Assembly: GCF_945870625.1 (NCBI RefSeq) | Contig: NZ_CAMBTS010000020.1 | Location: 1-35,118 of the forward strand | Origin: Novosphingobium sp. Chol11 | GTDB taxonomy: Bacteria > Pseudomonadota > Alphaproteobacteria > Sphingomonadales > Sphingomonadaceae | DNA: 35,118 bases | Reading direction: 5' to 3' | Shown: positions 24,352 to 32,087 of the stretch, piece after piece | How the letters are laid out: each line of letters starts with the position of its first letter | Position numbering within the stretch: position 1 is the first letter of the stretch | Notes under the pieces: model-generated | What the model was told of the DNA's origin: nothing | Database searches by the model: none | Seen by the model: the letters and a program-made list of their open reading frames with translations, nothing else | Made by a program: the position numbers and the translations under genes

Positions 24352-25260
24352 ATGCAACACACTGAAATGACCGCCAAGATTGCCGCCGGAAACGGTTTCA
24401 TTGCTGCGCTCGACCAAAGCGGCGGTTCGACGCCCAAGGCACTCAAGGGCTATGGCATCGAAGAGGGCACGTGGTCTTCTGAAGAGGACATGTATGCGTT
24501 GATCCACGACATGCGCTGCCGGATCATTCGCTCGCCTGCGTTCAGCGGCGAGAAAGTGCTCGGCGCGATCCTGTTCGAGCGCACGATGGACGGGCATCTC
24601 GATGAAAAGCCGGTCCCACACGCGCTCATCGAGCTTGGCGTGGTGCCGTTCATCAAGATCGACAAGGGGCTTGAGGAAGAGGGATTTGGCGGCTTTGGCG
24701 GCGTGCAGCTGATGAAGCCGATGCCTGAGCTGGATGCGCTGCTCACCAAGTCGAAGGCGCTGGGCGTGTTTGGCACCAAGGAACGCTCGGTGATCAATTC
24801 GGCGAACCGTGAGGGCATTGCCGCCATCGTGGCGCAGCAGTTCGAAATCGGCCGCCAAGTGCTCGCGCATGGCATGATGCCGATCATCGAGCCTGAAGTG
24901 AACATCAAGAGCGCCACGCGCGCCGAATGTGATGCCATTCTGCTCGACGAGCTGCTGAAGGCGCTGGATGCCATGCCCGATGGGGAGCAAGTGATGCTCA
25001 AGCTGTCGCTGCCAGCTGTGCCGGGCACGTTCGCGCCGCTGACTTCGCATCCCAAAGTGCTGCGCGTTGTCGCGCTGTCGGGCGGATACAGCCGCGCCGA
25101 CGCTTGCGCCGAGTTGGCGCGCAACCACGGCATCATCGCCAGCTTCAGCCGCGCGCTGCTCGAAGATTTGCGCGCGCACATGACTGAAGCCGAATTCGAT
25201 GCCTCGCTGGGCGGCGCGATTGACGAGATCCATGGTGGCTCGACGGTGAAGCTCGGCTGA
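24352..25260 (+). CDS. fba: Fructose-bisphosphate aldolase, class I
   Basis: A 302-residue Schiff-base (metal-independent) aldolase interconverting fructose-1,6-bisphosphate and triose phosphates. Class I traits are FIAALDQSGGSTPKAL at the N-terminus, ILFERTMD, FIKIDKGLE (active-site Lys region), MMPIIEPEVNI, and VMLKLSLPA with the Schiff-base Lys. Near the end is ALSGGYSRADACA. ATG 24352 follows GGGGGAA; an earlier in-frame ATG at 24319 lies within the dyad region and is less likely. It has its own upstream gap, so it may be regulated separately from gap-pgk. Confidence 0.95.
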   Translation: MQHTEMTAKIAAGNGFIAALDQSGGSTPKALKGYGIEEGTWSSEEDMYALIHDMRCRIIRSPAFSGEKVLGAILFERTMDGHLDEKPVPHALIELGVVPFIKIDKGLEEEGFGGFGGVQLMKPMPELDALLTKSKALGVFGTKERSVINSANREGIAAIVAQQFEIGRQVLAHGMMPIIEPEVNIKSATRAECDAILLDELLKALDAMPDGEQVMLKLSLPAVPGTFAPLTSHPKVLRVVALSGGYSRADACAELARNHGIIASFSRALLEDLRAHMTEAEFDASLGGAIDEIHGGSTVKLG

Positions 25261-25299
25261 TGATTGCGAGGGCAGGAGCGGCGCGCTAGAAGCGCGGCG

Positions 25300-25941
25300 A
25301 TGAACGTTCCTGCCTGCCAGATTTACCTGATTTCGCCGCTCGATGTCGGTGGTGCGTTTCCCGATCGGCTGGCCCGCGCGCTCGACGCAGCGCCGGTGGC
25401 GGCCTTTCAGCTTCGTATCAAGAACTTTGATGATCATGCTGCGGCCAAGCTGGCCGAGCCGCTGCAGCGCATCTGCGCCGACCGCGATGTCGCTTTCATC
25501 GTGAACGATTCCATCGGGCTGGCGCGAAGATTGGGCGCGGATGGGGTGCATCTCGGGCAGGGCGATGGCGATCTGGCCGATGCTCGCGCGAAGCTGGGAC
25601 GCGAGGCGCAGATCGGCGTTACCTGCCACGATAGCCGCCATCTGGCGATGGAAGCAGGCGAGGGCGGGGCAGATTATGTCGCGTTCGGCGCATTTTTTCC
25701 GAGCAGCACGAAGGATACCCAGCATCGGGCTGAGCCGGAACTGCTGCAATGGTGGTCATCACTGTTCGAATTGCCGTGCGTCGCGATCGGCGGTGTTACG
25801 CCTGAAAACTGCGCCGGACTGGTGCGCGCCGGTGCCGATTTTCTGGCAGTTAGCCATGCTGTGTGGGGCGGCGACGAGGCGGCCGCGGTGCGCGCGCTAG
25901 ATAGCGCTATCGCTAAGGCGCTGGCAGAGCGCGCGAATTAG
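25300..25941 (+). CDS. thiE: Thiamine-phosphate synthase
   Basis: A 213-residue TIM-barrel enzyme joining the pyrimidine and thiazole halves of thiamine phosphate. It shows QLRIKN (pyrophosphate-side strand), FIVNDSIGLARRLGADGVHL to GQGD, IGVTCHD, the DYVAFGAFFPSSTKDT block and VAIGGVTPENC. ATG 25300 is used because the frame upstream is an Arg/Ala tail. It follows fba by 39 nt. Thiamine diphosphate is needed by transketolase and by the BKD E1 encoded nearby, which may explain its place. Confidence 0.9.
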   Translation: MNVPACQIYLISPLDVGGAFPDRLARALDAAPVAAFQLRIKNFDDHAAAKLAEPLQRICADRDVAFIVNDSIGLARRLGADGVHLGQGDGDLADARAKLGREAQIGVTCHDSRHLAMEAGEGGADYVAFGAFFPSSTKDTQHRAEPELLQWWSSLFELPCVAIGGVTPENCAGLVRAGADFLAVSHAVWGGDEAAAVRALDSAIAKALAERAN

Positions 25942-25951
25942 CGCGTGATGA

Positions 25952-26338
25952 TCACATCCGGGAGCTGGCCGGGCCGCCGCCTGCCGCGCCGCCTCTGACA
26001 CAGCGAAGTGCAAGCGGCTTGCCGTCCCCGCCAAGCCGTTGCGACTCGGTCTCGCTGGAAAGGTGGTAGCGCCGCCCGGCAAACGGGCCTGAGGTCATGG
26101 TAAAGTTGCTGCCAAGCCGCAGATAGGTTCCGCGCCGTGCATCGGCGATGCGGTAGCTTGAGTCGGGCACGATTTCAAAGTCCTCGGCAGGCTGTCGGAC
26201 CGGTGGGCTCGCCGCGTCTCCGGGCAGTTCGCAAGTCCATCGCCCTGTGCTCAGGATGCTCATCGAACCGCCCGGCGCTGCCCGCGATGCAGAGATCGAA
26301 AGCGGCGCAAGCAGCGCAAAGAGGAACAACCATTTCAT
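25952..26338 (-). CDS. Small exported protein of unknown function
   Basis: A 128-residue protein with a clear signal peptide (MKWLFLFALLAPLSISASRA, cleavage near A-P). The mature part has two Cys (WTCELPG and ALRCVRG), possibly a disulfide, and a beta-rich middle (YRIADARRGTYLRLGSNFTM, then GRRYHLSSETES). I know no function. It converges on thiE and is divergent from efp. ATG 26338 is chosen because it begins the signal peptide. Confidence 0.7.
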   Translation of the reverse strand: MKWLFLFALLAPLSISASRAAPGGSMSILSTGRWTCELPGDAASPPVRQPAEDFEIVPDSSYRIADARRGTYLRLGSNFTMTSGPFAGRRYHLSSETESQRLGGDGKPLALRCVRGGAAGGGPASSRM

Positions 26339-26432
26339 GGCCCAAGCGGTTAGCACGCAGCCACAGCTTGTAGCAATCGGCACTTGGCGCTAAGGCGCGC
26401 GGTCTCAAGATCACAGCAGGGCTCTTTCCATT

Positions 26433-26996
26433 ATGAAAATCAGCGGCGTGGACATTCGTCCTGGCAATATTCTGGAATACGAAAAGGGCATCTGGAAGGT
26501 TGCCAAGACGCAGCATACCCAGCCCGGCAAGGGCGGGGCGTTCATGCAGGTCGAAATGAAAAACCTGATCGATGGCCGCAAGACCAATGTCCGTTTTCGC
26601 AGCCAGGACACCATCGAGCGCGTCCGCCTTGATACGAAGGACTTCCAGTTCCTTTATAAGGAAGGCGACGACCTGATCTTCATGGACGTGGAAACCTACG
26701 ACCAGATCACGCTGCCCGCCGATCTCATTGGCGATGCGGTTGCGTTTCTGCAGGACGGTATGACCGTGCTGCTTGAAATGTATGATGAGCGTCCGATTTC
26801 GGTGCAACTGCCCGAGCAGGTCGAAGCCACGATTGTCGAAGCCGATGCGGTGGTGAAGGGGCAGACTGCCTCGTCCAGCTTCAAACCGGCGATCCTTGAC
26901 AACGGCGTGCGCGTGATGGTTCCGCCCTTCATCGCCAGCGGCACGCGCATCATCGTTGATGTCTACGAGCGCAGCTATGTCGGCAAGATAGGCTGA
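26433..26996 (+). CDS. efp: Translation elongation factor P
   Basis: A 187-residue factor that relieves ribosome stalling at polyproline stretches. It has the KOW-like first domain ([20 protein letters not shown]) with the loop [10 protein letters not shown], whose Lys33 is the position modified or contacting the P-site tRNA in the family. Two OB domains follow, ending [20 protein letters not shown]. The length is exact for the family. It is 7 nt upstream of the inositol monophosphatase gene and likely cotranscribed with it. Confidence 0.97.
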   Translation: MKISGVDIRPGNILEYEKGIWKVAKTQHTQPGKGGAFMQVEMKNLIDGRKTNVRFRSQDTIERVRLDTKDFQFLYKEGDDLIFMDVETYDQITLPADLIGDAVAFLQDGMTVLLEMYDERPISVQLPEQVEATIVEADAVVKGQTASSSFKPAILDNGVRVMVPPFIASGTRIIVDVYERSYVGKIG

Positions 26997-27003
26997 TCTG
27001 GTA

Positions 27004-27828
27004 ATGGCTGCCATTTCCGGCCTGATGCGCATGATGGAGAAGGCTGCCCGCAAGGCCGGGCAGCGCCTCCGCCGCGATTTCGGCGAAGTTGAGCATTTGC
27101 AGGTGAGCCGCAAGGGACCTGCCGATTTCGTGTCTAAGGCCGATCAGGCCGCCGAACGCACGCTGTGGGACGAGCTGCGCGCCGCGCGTCCGGGTTGGGG
27201 CTTTCTGATGGAGGAAGGCGGCGAGATCCCGGGTGAGGAGGGCAAGCCGCGCTTCATTATCGATCCGCTCGATGGCACCAGCAACTTTTTGCACGGGATT
27301 CCGCATTTCGCGATTTCGATTGCGGTGCAGGAGCGCACGCTCGATGGCAAGGCGTGGGGTGAGATAACGGCCGGGATCGTCTATCAGCCGATCACCGACC
27401 AGAGCTATTGGGCGGAGAAGAACAGCGGCGCGTGGCTCCATGATCGGCGGCTGCGCGTCTCGGCGCGGCGCAATCTCGACGAAGCGCTGATCGCCACCGG
27501 CATTCCGTTTTCGGGGCGCGGCGACATGGGCGAGTGGACCCGGATTTATCACGATATCGGCCCGCGCGTGGCCGGCATTCGCCGCTATGGCGCGGCTTCG
27601 CTCGATCTGGCGTGGGTCGCGGCGGGGCGCTTCGATGGCTTCTGGGAGAGTTCCCTGCAGCCTTGGGACACCGCCGCCGGATGCTTGCTGGTGCGCGAGG
27701 CGGGCGGCTTTGTGACCGATTATCGCGGGCGCTCGCAGCCGATCTGTGATGAAACTGTGCTGGCAGGCAACGACGCGCTGCATTCCAAGCTGCACAAGAT
27801 GGTGGCAGGCGCGATAAAGTCCGCCTGA
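27004..27828 (+). CDS. suhB: Inositol-1-monophosphatase family protein
   Basis: A 274-residue Mg-dependent phosphatase of the IMPase/SuhB family. Metal-binding motifs are FLMEEGGE, FIIDPLDGTSNFLHGIPHFA (Asp87, Asp90) and the C-terminal WDTAAGCLLVREAGGFVTD. In E. coli SuhB also acts in rRNA transcription antitermination, which may apply here but is not shown by sequence. It starts 7 nt after efp, and a tRNA-Leu follows. Confidence 0.93.
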   Translation: MAAISGLMRMMEKAARKAGQRLRRDFGEVEHLQVSRKGPADFVSKADQAAERTLWDELRAARPGWGFLMEEGGEIPGEEGKPRFIIDPLDGTSNFLHGIPHFAISIAVQERTLDGKAWGEITAGIVYQPITDQSYWAEKNSGAWLHDRRLRVSARRNLDEALIATGIPFSGRGDMGEWTRIYHDIGPRVAGIRRYGAASLDLAWVAAGRFDGFWESSLQPWDTAAGCLLVREAGGFVTDYRGRSQPICDETVLAGNDALHSKLHKMVAGAIKSA

Positions 27829-27846
27829 GGTTGAGCAAGCGTGATC

Positions 27847-27875
27847 TTGAACTCTACAGGCCAAGCCGCTAAGCG
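27847..27875 (+). promoter_or_regulatory. Putative promoter of tRNA-Leu
   Basis: TTGAAC (27847-27852), a 17-bp spacer and TAAGCG (27870-27875) put the start about 3 nt before the mature tRNA. The -10 overlaps a 6-bp hairpin AGCCGC-TAA-GCGGCT (27864-27878). Confidence 0.5.
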
Positions 27876-27884
27876 GCTGACAGT

Positions 27885-27968
27885 GCCCCTGTGGTGGAAT
27901 GGTAGACGCGACCGACTCAAAATCGGTTGTCGAGAGACGTGCCAGTTCAAGTCTGGCCAGGGGCACCA
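27885..27968 (+). tRNA. tRNA-Leu(CAA)
   Basis: An 84-nt class II tRNA with a long variable arm (TGTCGAGAGACG region). Acceptor strands are GCCCCTG and CAGGGGC, and CCA is encoded (27966-27968). The anticodon stem ACCGA/TCGGT encloses CTCAAAA, giving CAA, hence leucine (UUG codons). The T-arm is CCAGTTCAAGTCTGG. Confidence 0.97.
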
Positions 27969-28043
27969 TCGTTCCGAATGTTCCTGCTCGAGCCGCACGC
28001 GGCTCTGGACTATTCCGGCTCTGGCATGTGAACGGGGGTTCTC

Positions 28044-28709
28044 TTGGCAGCATTGGCTTGTGACGATCATCCGCTAGTGCGGGCGGCGCTCGCGCTGGTA
28101 CTGGAAGATATCGTGGGATTGCCCGTGCTCACCGCACCCGATTTTGCCGGGGCATGGGCACATGCCGAAGCATGCGATGCGATCAGCCTGATTGTGGCCG
28201 ATCTGCATATGCCCGGAATTGGTCCGATCGAAGGGCTGAGCGGCCTGCGCCAACGCGCGCCGAACGCCAAGATCGTGGTGCTGACAGGGTCTGACAGCGA
28301 TGAAGATCTGATGGCGGCGCTGGCGCTGGGGATCGACGGATTCGTGCCCAAATCGGTTGAACCGGGCGTGGTTGAGGCGGCCCTCCGGCTTGTGATGGCA
28401 GGAGGGCGGTATTTGCCAGCCCGTCTAGCCGAACTGGCGTCTCAGGCGACTTGCGCTGCGCCTATCGCCCCAAGCGCTCCAGACCACGCCGCGTTGCCAC
28501 CTGCCGAGACCACGCTTGGCCGCCTCAGCAGCCGCCAGCGCGATGTGCTCGACCAGATGGTGCGCGGCCGATCCAACAAGGAGATTGCGCGGTTGCTCGG
28601 CCTCTCGCCCGCGACCGTCAAGACGCACATTGCGCACATCATCGCGGTGGTGGGCGCGAGCAACCGCACCGAAGCCGCCATTCTCGCCCGCGAGCAAGGC
28701 CTCGTGTGA
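28044..28709 (+). CDS. NarL/LuxR-family two-component response regulator
   Basis: A 221-residue regulator. The receiver domain (1-120) has the acidic pair D7-D8, the phosphoacceptor Asp53 in LIVADLHMPG, the VLTGSDSD Thr block and the Lys of GFVPKS. A linker leads to a GerE/LuxR-type DNA-binding domain (about 155-215: SRQRDVLDQMVRGRSNKEIA, then RLLGLSPATVKTHIAHI). The start is TTG 28044 with GGGGG 5 nt upstream; no ATG fits. It is convergent with the exported protein gene ending at 28718 and lies on the other side of the secretin operon from a histidine kinase, its probable partner. Confidence 0.92.
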   Translation: MAALACDDHPLVRAALALVLEDIVGLPVLTAPDFAGAWAHAEACDAISLIVADLHMPGIGPIEGLSGLRQRAPNAKIVVLTGSDSDEDLMAALALGIDGFVPKSVEPGVVEAALRLVMAGGRYLPARLAELASQATCAAPIAPSAPDHAALPPAETTLGRLSSRQRDVLDQMVRGRSNKEIARLLGLSPATVKTHIAHIIAVVGASNRTEAAILAREQGLV

Positions 28710-28717
28710 CCGCGATC

Positions 28718-30112
28718 TCAGCGCGGCGGTACGGTGATGCGCTGAGGCGGCAGTAAGGTTTGCACTGGCAAGGACCGCGCGGGCAGGGTGAAGGTCACGC
28801 TCTGAACAAAGGGCGCGGCAAACAAGCCCGCGCCATTGATCGCAGGTGCGATCTGCAGCGTAAAGCGTGAACCGGTGCAGCCAGCGGCTTCGGTTGCGGT
28901 AAGAGGCAGCCTGCCGATCGCTGCGGTTGCGGTCAGCGTTCCGCTTGCTGCAGTAAAACAGGTTAGCGGGCTCGCCCCAGTCACCGCTGCGATCCGCCAT
29001 GCAACTGATTCCGGACCGCGAAAAGCGGCGAGAAAGTCGAAGCGAACGTCGAAGGCGGAGGCAATGCGGGCCCCGTTAAAAGGTACGCCCTGGATCGAGC
29101 GGATGCCGTTGTAGGGGACAGAGCGCAGCACCAGCGTCAGCGGGTTGGCATTGGTGGTCGCACTGGTGAGCGCAATCTGACGTTCGCCGACAAACGATGC
29201 CGCGGTGTCCCGGGTCAGCGCGATGATCTGCATGGAGATGGCTGGCGCTGGCAGCGGTGCGGGGCCTGTGAGGCCGCTCGTGGAACCCTGATAGCGCGGC
29301 GGCAGGAGTGTTTGACTGAAGCCGGGATAAGGAAAGCTGTTTGGCGCAAGTGGGCCGCCAACATCGCCCTGGACGTTCGTCCCGCTAACCTGGAACAGAG
29401 CCGGGCGGATCAAGCAGGCGATCTGGTCAGAGGTGCGCGATTGCGGCAGGGTAATCGTGAGAATGGTGGGCGAGGACGCAAAATTGGCATTGAATTCGGC
29501 CTTGCCGCCAAAATCGTCGATGCATTCGCCGATGCCAGCGGGGTAATCGGGTTCTGGCAACGTGGTTGGGCCGCCAGTCAGGATCGCGGCTGGATTGGGG
29601 GTGCCCGGCGTGCCGACATTTGCCCCACGCCCGGCCTTGATTGTCGCCTCGCTCCATGCCGTGCGATTGATAGCCGCGTTCACTACGCGCAGCGGGAAGC
29701 TGTCACCGCCGATCTGCAGACTTCCCGTTGCCTTGGGAATGTTTCGTTTGACATCAAGCTTGATCACGATTGAACCGATGGCCCCGCAGCTGCGGGCAAA
29801 GTTTACAGGGCCGGCAACCGTCCGCGATATGGTTGCTGTGACCCCTGTGAGGCCTGATACGGCGACGACCTTGCTCAAATCGATCAGCTGTCCATAAATC
29901 TCGATCTCGCCGACGAAACCGGCAGGAACATCAAACGGACGTCCGTCGGTCTCCCGCAATTGGGGATTCTTGGTATGCACGGCCGAGCAATCCAACGTCA
30001 GTGGGTTGGGGAACCCATGCGCTGTTTCCCATTTTGCTTGCGCAGGGGCGGCCAGTGCGGCGGTGCCAAACGCTGCGGTCAGGAACAAGGCGGTTCTGAT
30101 CGACTTCAGCAT
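28718..30112 (-). CDS. Large exported six-cysteine protein of unknown function, secretin operon
   Basis: A 464-residue protein with a signal peptide (MLKSIRTALFLTAAFGTAAL, then AAPAQA). The mature region is Thr/Pro/Ala-rich and beta-like, with six widely spaced Cys (LDCSAVH, ARSCGAIG, IGECIDD, IACLIRP, LTCFTAA, AGCTGSR), perhaps three disulfides, and a Pro-rich end (SLPVQTLLPPQRITVPPR). I do not recognise the family. ATG 30112 has AAAGGAG 7 nt upstream. It is the last gene after a four-Cys small protein and a secretin, so it could be the secreted or surface-displayed product of that secretin; this is inference. Confidence 0.8.
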   Translation of the reverse strand: MLKSIRTALFLTAAFGTAALAAPAQAKWETAHGFPNPLTLDCSAVHTKNPQLRETDGRPFDVPAGFVGEIEIYGQLIDLSKVVAVSGLTGVTATISRTVAGPVNFARSCGAIGSIVIKLDVKRNIPKATGSLQIGGDSFPLRVVNAAINRTAWSEATIKAGRGANVGTPGTPNPAAILTGGPTTLPEPDYPAGIGECIDDFGGKAEFNANFASSPTILTITLPQSRTSDQIACLIRPALFQVSGTNVQGDVGGPLAPNSFPYPGFSQTLLPPRYQGSTSGLTGPAPLPAPAISMQIIALTRDTAASFVGERQIALTSATTNANPLTLVLRSVPYNGIRSIQGVPFNGARIASAFDVRFDFLAAFRGPESVAWRIAAVTGASPLTCFTAASGTLTATAAIGRLPLTATEAAGCTGSRFTLQIAPAINGAGLFAAPFVQSVTFTLPARSLPVQTLLPPQRITVPPR

Positions 30113-30173
30113 AGTCAAACTCCTTTAGCAGGCGGCATTTGTCGGGTGATAGTTGCTTGAGCGAGCAGGCATC

Positions 30174-31832
30174 TCAGTGTCCGCCGGGGCCGAGCAGGTC
30201 GCCGAGCATCCGTGTGCTGATCGCATCGGGATCGGGCCAGGCGAGCGGGGAATCGCCGGGAGCCATGCGCGTGAAGAGGCGCATCCGGCCAAGGCGCGCG
30301 GCAGAGTCGACTCCGTTCGAGGAAGGATCGATGACTTGTGTCCACAGGTCGATCAACCGCTGGGTCGCCTCGGCGCGCGCCCAGGGCCGCCCGGGCAGCG
30401 CCGCCGGGCGCGCCGGGGTTACAAGGATCAACACCGAATCGCGGCGCGAGTTTTTGCCGCGCTCGTTGAAGAACGATCCTGCCAGCGGGATATCGCCAAG
30501 TACCGGGGTTTTGGAGAAAGTCGCATCGTCGACGCTTTCGGAAAGCCCCGAGAGCACCAGCGTTTCGCCGAAACGGATTTCAGCGGTGGCCGCAACTTTC
30601 TGGCGGAAGGTCGTTAGCGCCTCGTTGAAGTTGCCTGCGGCATCGGCGGTTAGGAACGAGCGGCCTGTCTCGATGCGCACGCGCGTGCCATCGGCAGTGA
30701 TTTCGATCGGTGTAACTTTGAGCTCGATGCCTATGTCGATCTGTTCGAGCTGGCTGGTATTGATCCCGCTCACGGCAACTTTGAGCGTGCGGCCGACGAA
30801 AAACTCGCTCATCTCGCCGCGATAGGCCGTAAGGTTGGGGCGCGCGACCACCTGATAAAACTGGCCGCCGCGGTTGAACATGTTGATGTTGTAGGTGAGC
30901 TGCGGGATGCTGATCGTCTCGGTGATGACGCGTTCGCGGGTATCGGACGGAAAGTCCCCGCCGTTAATCCGCCGCGTGTCGGCGCGCGCGGTGCCGTATT
31001 GCAGGCGCAGACCATCGAGCAGGTTCATGCCGATGCGCTCGCGCGCGGTGTTTTGCGCCAGCACGATGGCGACATCGACCGAGATCTGGGACGGGGCCTC
31101 GCTTGGGGGCGGCATTTGTCCCGCCGAAAGCTGGTCGACCGGGGCGGTTTGCGTGAGCTGGCGCAGGCGGCTGTTGATCGCCGAGGCGGCGGCCGGATCG
31201 ATCTTGGAGAGTTCGGCGAGGTGCTGGGCGGCGCGGACAGCGTCGCCTGCGGCGGCTTCGGCCAGCGCCGCCAGCCGCAGCGAGGCCGACTTGCCTTGGC
31301 TGGTGCCGGAAAGATCGGCGGCGCGCGCGGCGGCGGTGGCGGCGAGCACCGGATCGCCGCTGCGGTAAGCCGCCGACGCCAGCGCGAGCATGGCTTCGGC
31401 GTCATCGGGCTTTGCCACCACTGCCTGCGCGAAGCGTTTGGTTGCTTCCTCGAAGCGGCCGCGATCGAATGCGGCGCGGCCAGCCATGGCGGCGGCCCAG
31501 AAATTGCCCGGTTCGGCCTTGAGCGCCAGATCGTATCCCGCCAGCGCCAGCTCGGTCGCTTCAGGATCGGTCGCGCCGGCCTTTTGATACGATAGCGCGA
31601 GCAGGGTCTGGCTCACCGGATCACGCGGGCGACGGGCGGTCAGCTCTGAAAAGGCGGCGATGGCAGGCCTTGCTTCCCCTGCTGTAAGCGCCGCGATCCC
31701 GCGTTCGCGCAAGGTCGCCTCATCAAGCGGCGCAGCGAGCGTCGCAACGCTTTTGACAGGAGCAGAAAGCCCGCCGCCGCAGCCGCCGAGCATGGTTGCG
31801 CCGACCAAGAGGATGATGGCCCGCTCGGTCAT
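30174..31832 (-). CDS. TPR-containing secretin lipoprotein
   Basis: A 552-residue outer-membrane secretin. The N-terminus is a lipoprotein signal (MTERAIILLVGATMLGGC, acylated Cys18). Residues about 45-200 contain TPR-like helices (IAALTAGEARPAIAAFSELT; WAAAMAGRAAFDRGRFEEAT; AVVAKPDDAEAMLALASAAY) where other secretins have N-domains. From about 245 the secretin core begins (QISVDVAIVLAQNTARERIG), with TYNINMFNRGGQFYQVVARP and FGETLVLSGLSES. The family signature is PVLGDIPLAGSFFNERGKN, followed by SVLILVTP. It is of the type II secretion/type IV pilus superfamily. Its start overlaps the small upstream gene's stop (ATGA). No ATPase or pilin is in the window. Confidence 0.88.
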   Translation of the reverse strand: MTERAIILLVGATMLGGCGGGLSAPVKSVATLAAPLDEATLRERGIAALTAGEARPAIAAFSELTARRPRDPVSQTLLALSYQKAGATDPEATELALAGYDLALKAEPGNFWAAAMAGRAAFDRGRFEEATKRFAQAVVAKPDDAEAMLALASAAYRSGDPVLAATAAARAADLSGTSQGKSASLRLAALAEAAAGDAVRAAQHLAELSKIDPAAASAINSRLRQLTQTAPVDQLSAGQMPPPSEAPSQISVDVAIVLAQNTARERIGMNLLDGLRLQYGTARADTRRINGGDFPSDTRERVITETISIPQLTYNINMFNRGGQFYQVVARPNLTAYRGEMSEFFVGRTLKVAVSGINTSQLEQIDIGIELKVTPIEITADGTRVRIETGRSFLTADAAGNFNEALTTFRQKVAATAEIRFGETLVLSGLSESVDDATFSKTPVLGDIPLAGSFFNERGKNSRRDSVLILVTPARPAALPGRPWARAEATQRLIDLWTQVIDPSSNGVDSAARLGRMRLFTRMAPGDSPLAWPDPDAISTRMLGDLLGPGGH

Positions 31833-32068
31833 GCGCGTGATGCTTCGGGCGGGACGCACAGATCAACTTTGCGGGCCGCATCCACCCGGTAAACCGCGCG
31901 CGGATCGGCGCAGACCGTGGGCAGAAATCCCGCCGAACGCGGCTTGCCGCTGGCATTCAATGCTGCTCCGCACACATCGCGCCCGGCCTGAACGATCAGC
32001 CGGTCGTGGCTAGGCTCGGTGCAGACCGGCGGTGGGAGCAGCAATGCGGCAATGAGAGTGTAGCTCAT
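31829..32068 (-). CDS. Small exported four-cysteine protein, secretin operon
   Basis: A 79-residue protein with a short hydrophobic start (MSYTLIAALLLPPPV) followed by a Cys-containing mature part (VCTEPSHD, VCGAAL, TVCADPRAVYRVD, DLCVPPE). Four Cys suggest two disulfides in the periplasm. I know no family. ATG 32068 has AAGG 7 nt upstream. Its stop overlaps the secretin start by 4 nt, so the two are coupled. It is divergent from the histidine kinase. Confidence 0.75.
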   Translation of the reverse strand: MSYTLIAALLLPPPVCTEPSHDRLIVQAGRDVCGAALNASGKPRSAGFLPTVCADPRAVYRVDAARKVDLCVPPEASRA

Positions 32069-32087
32069 AAGGAAGCCTTTCGCAGGA

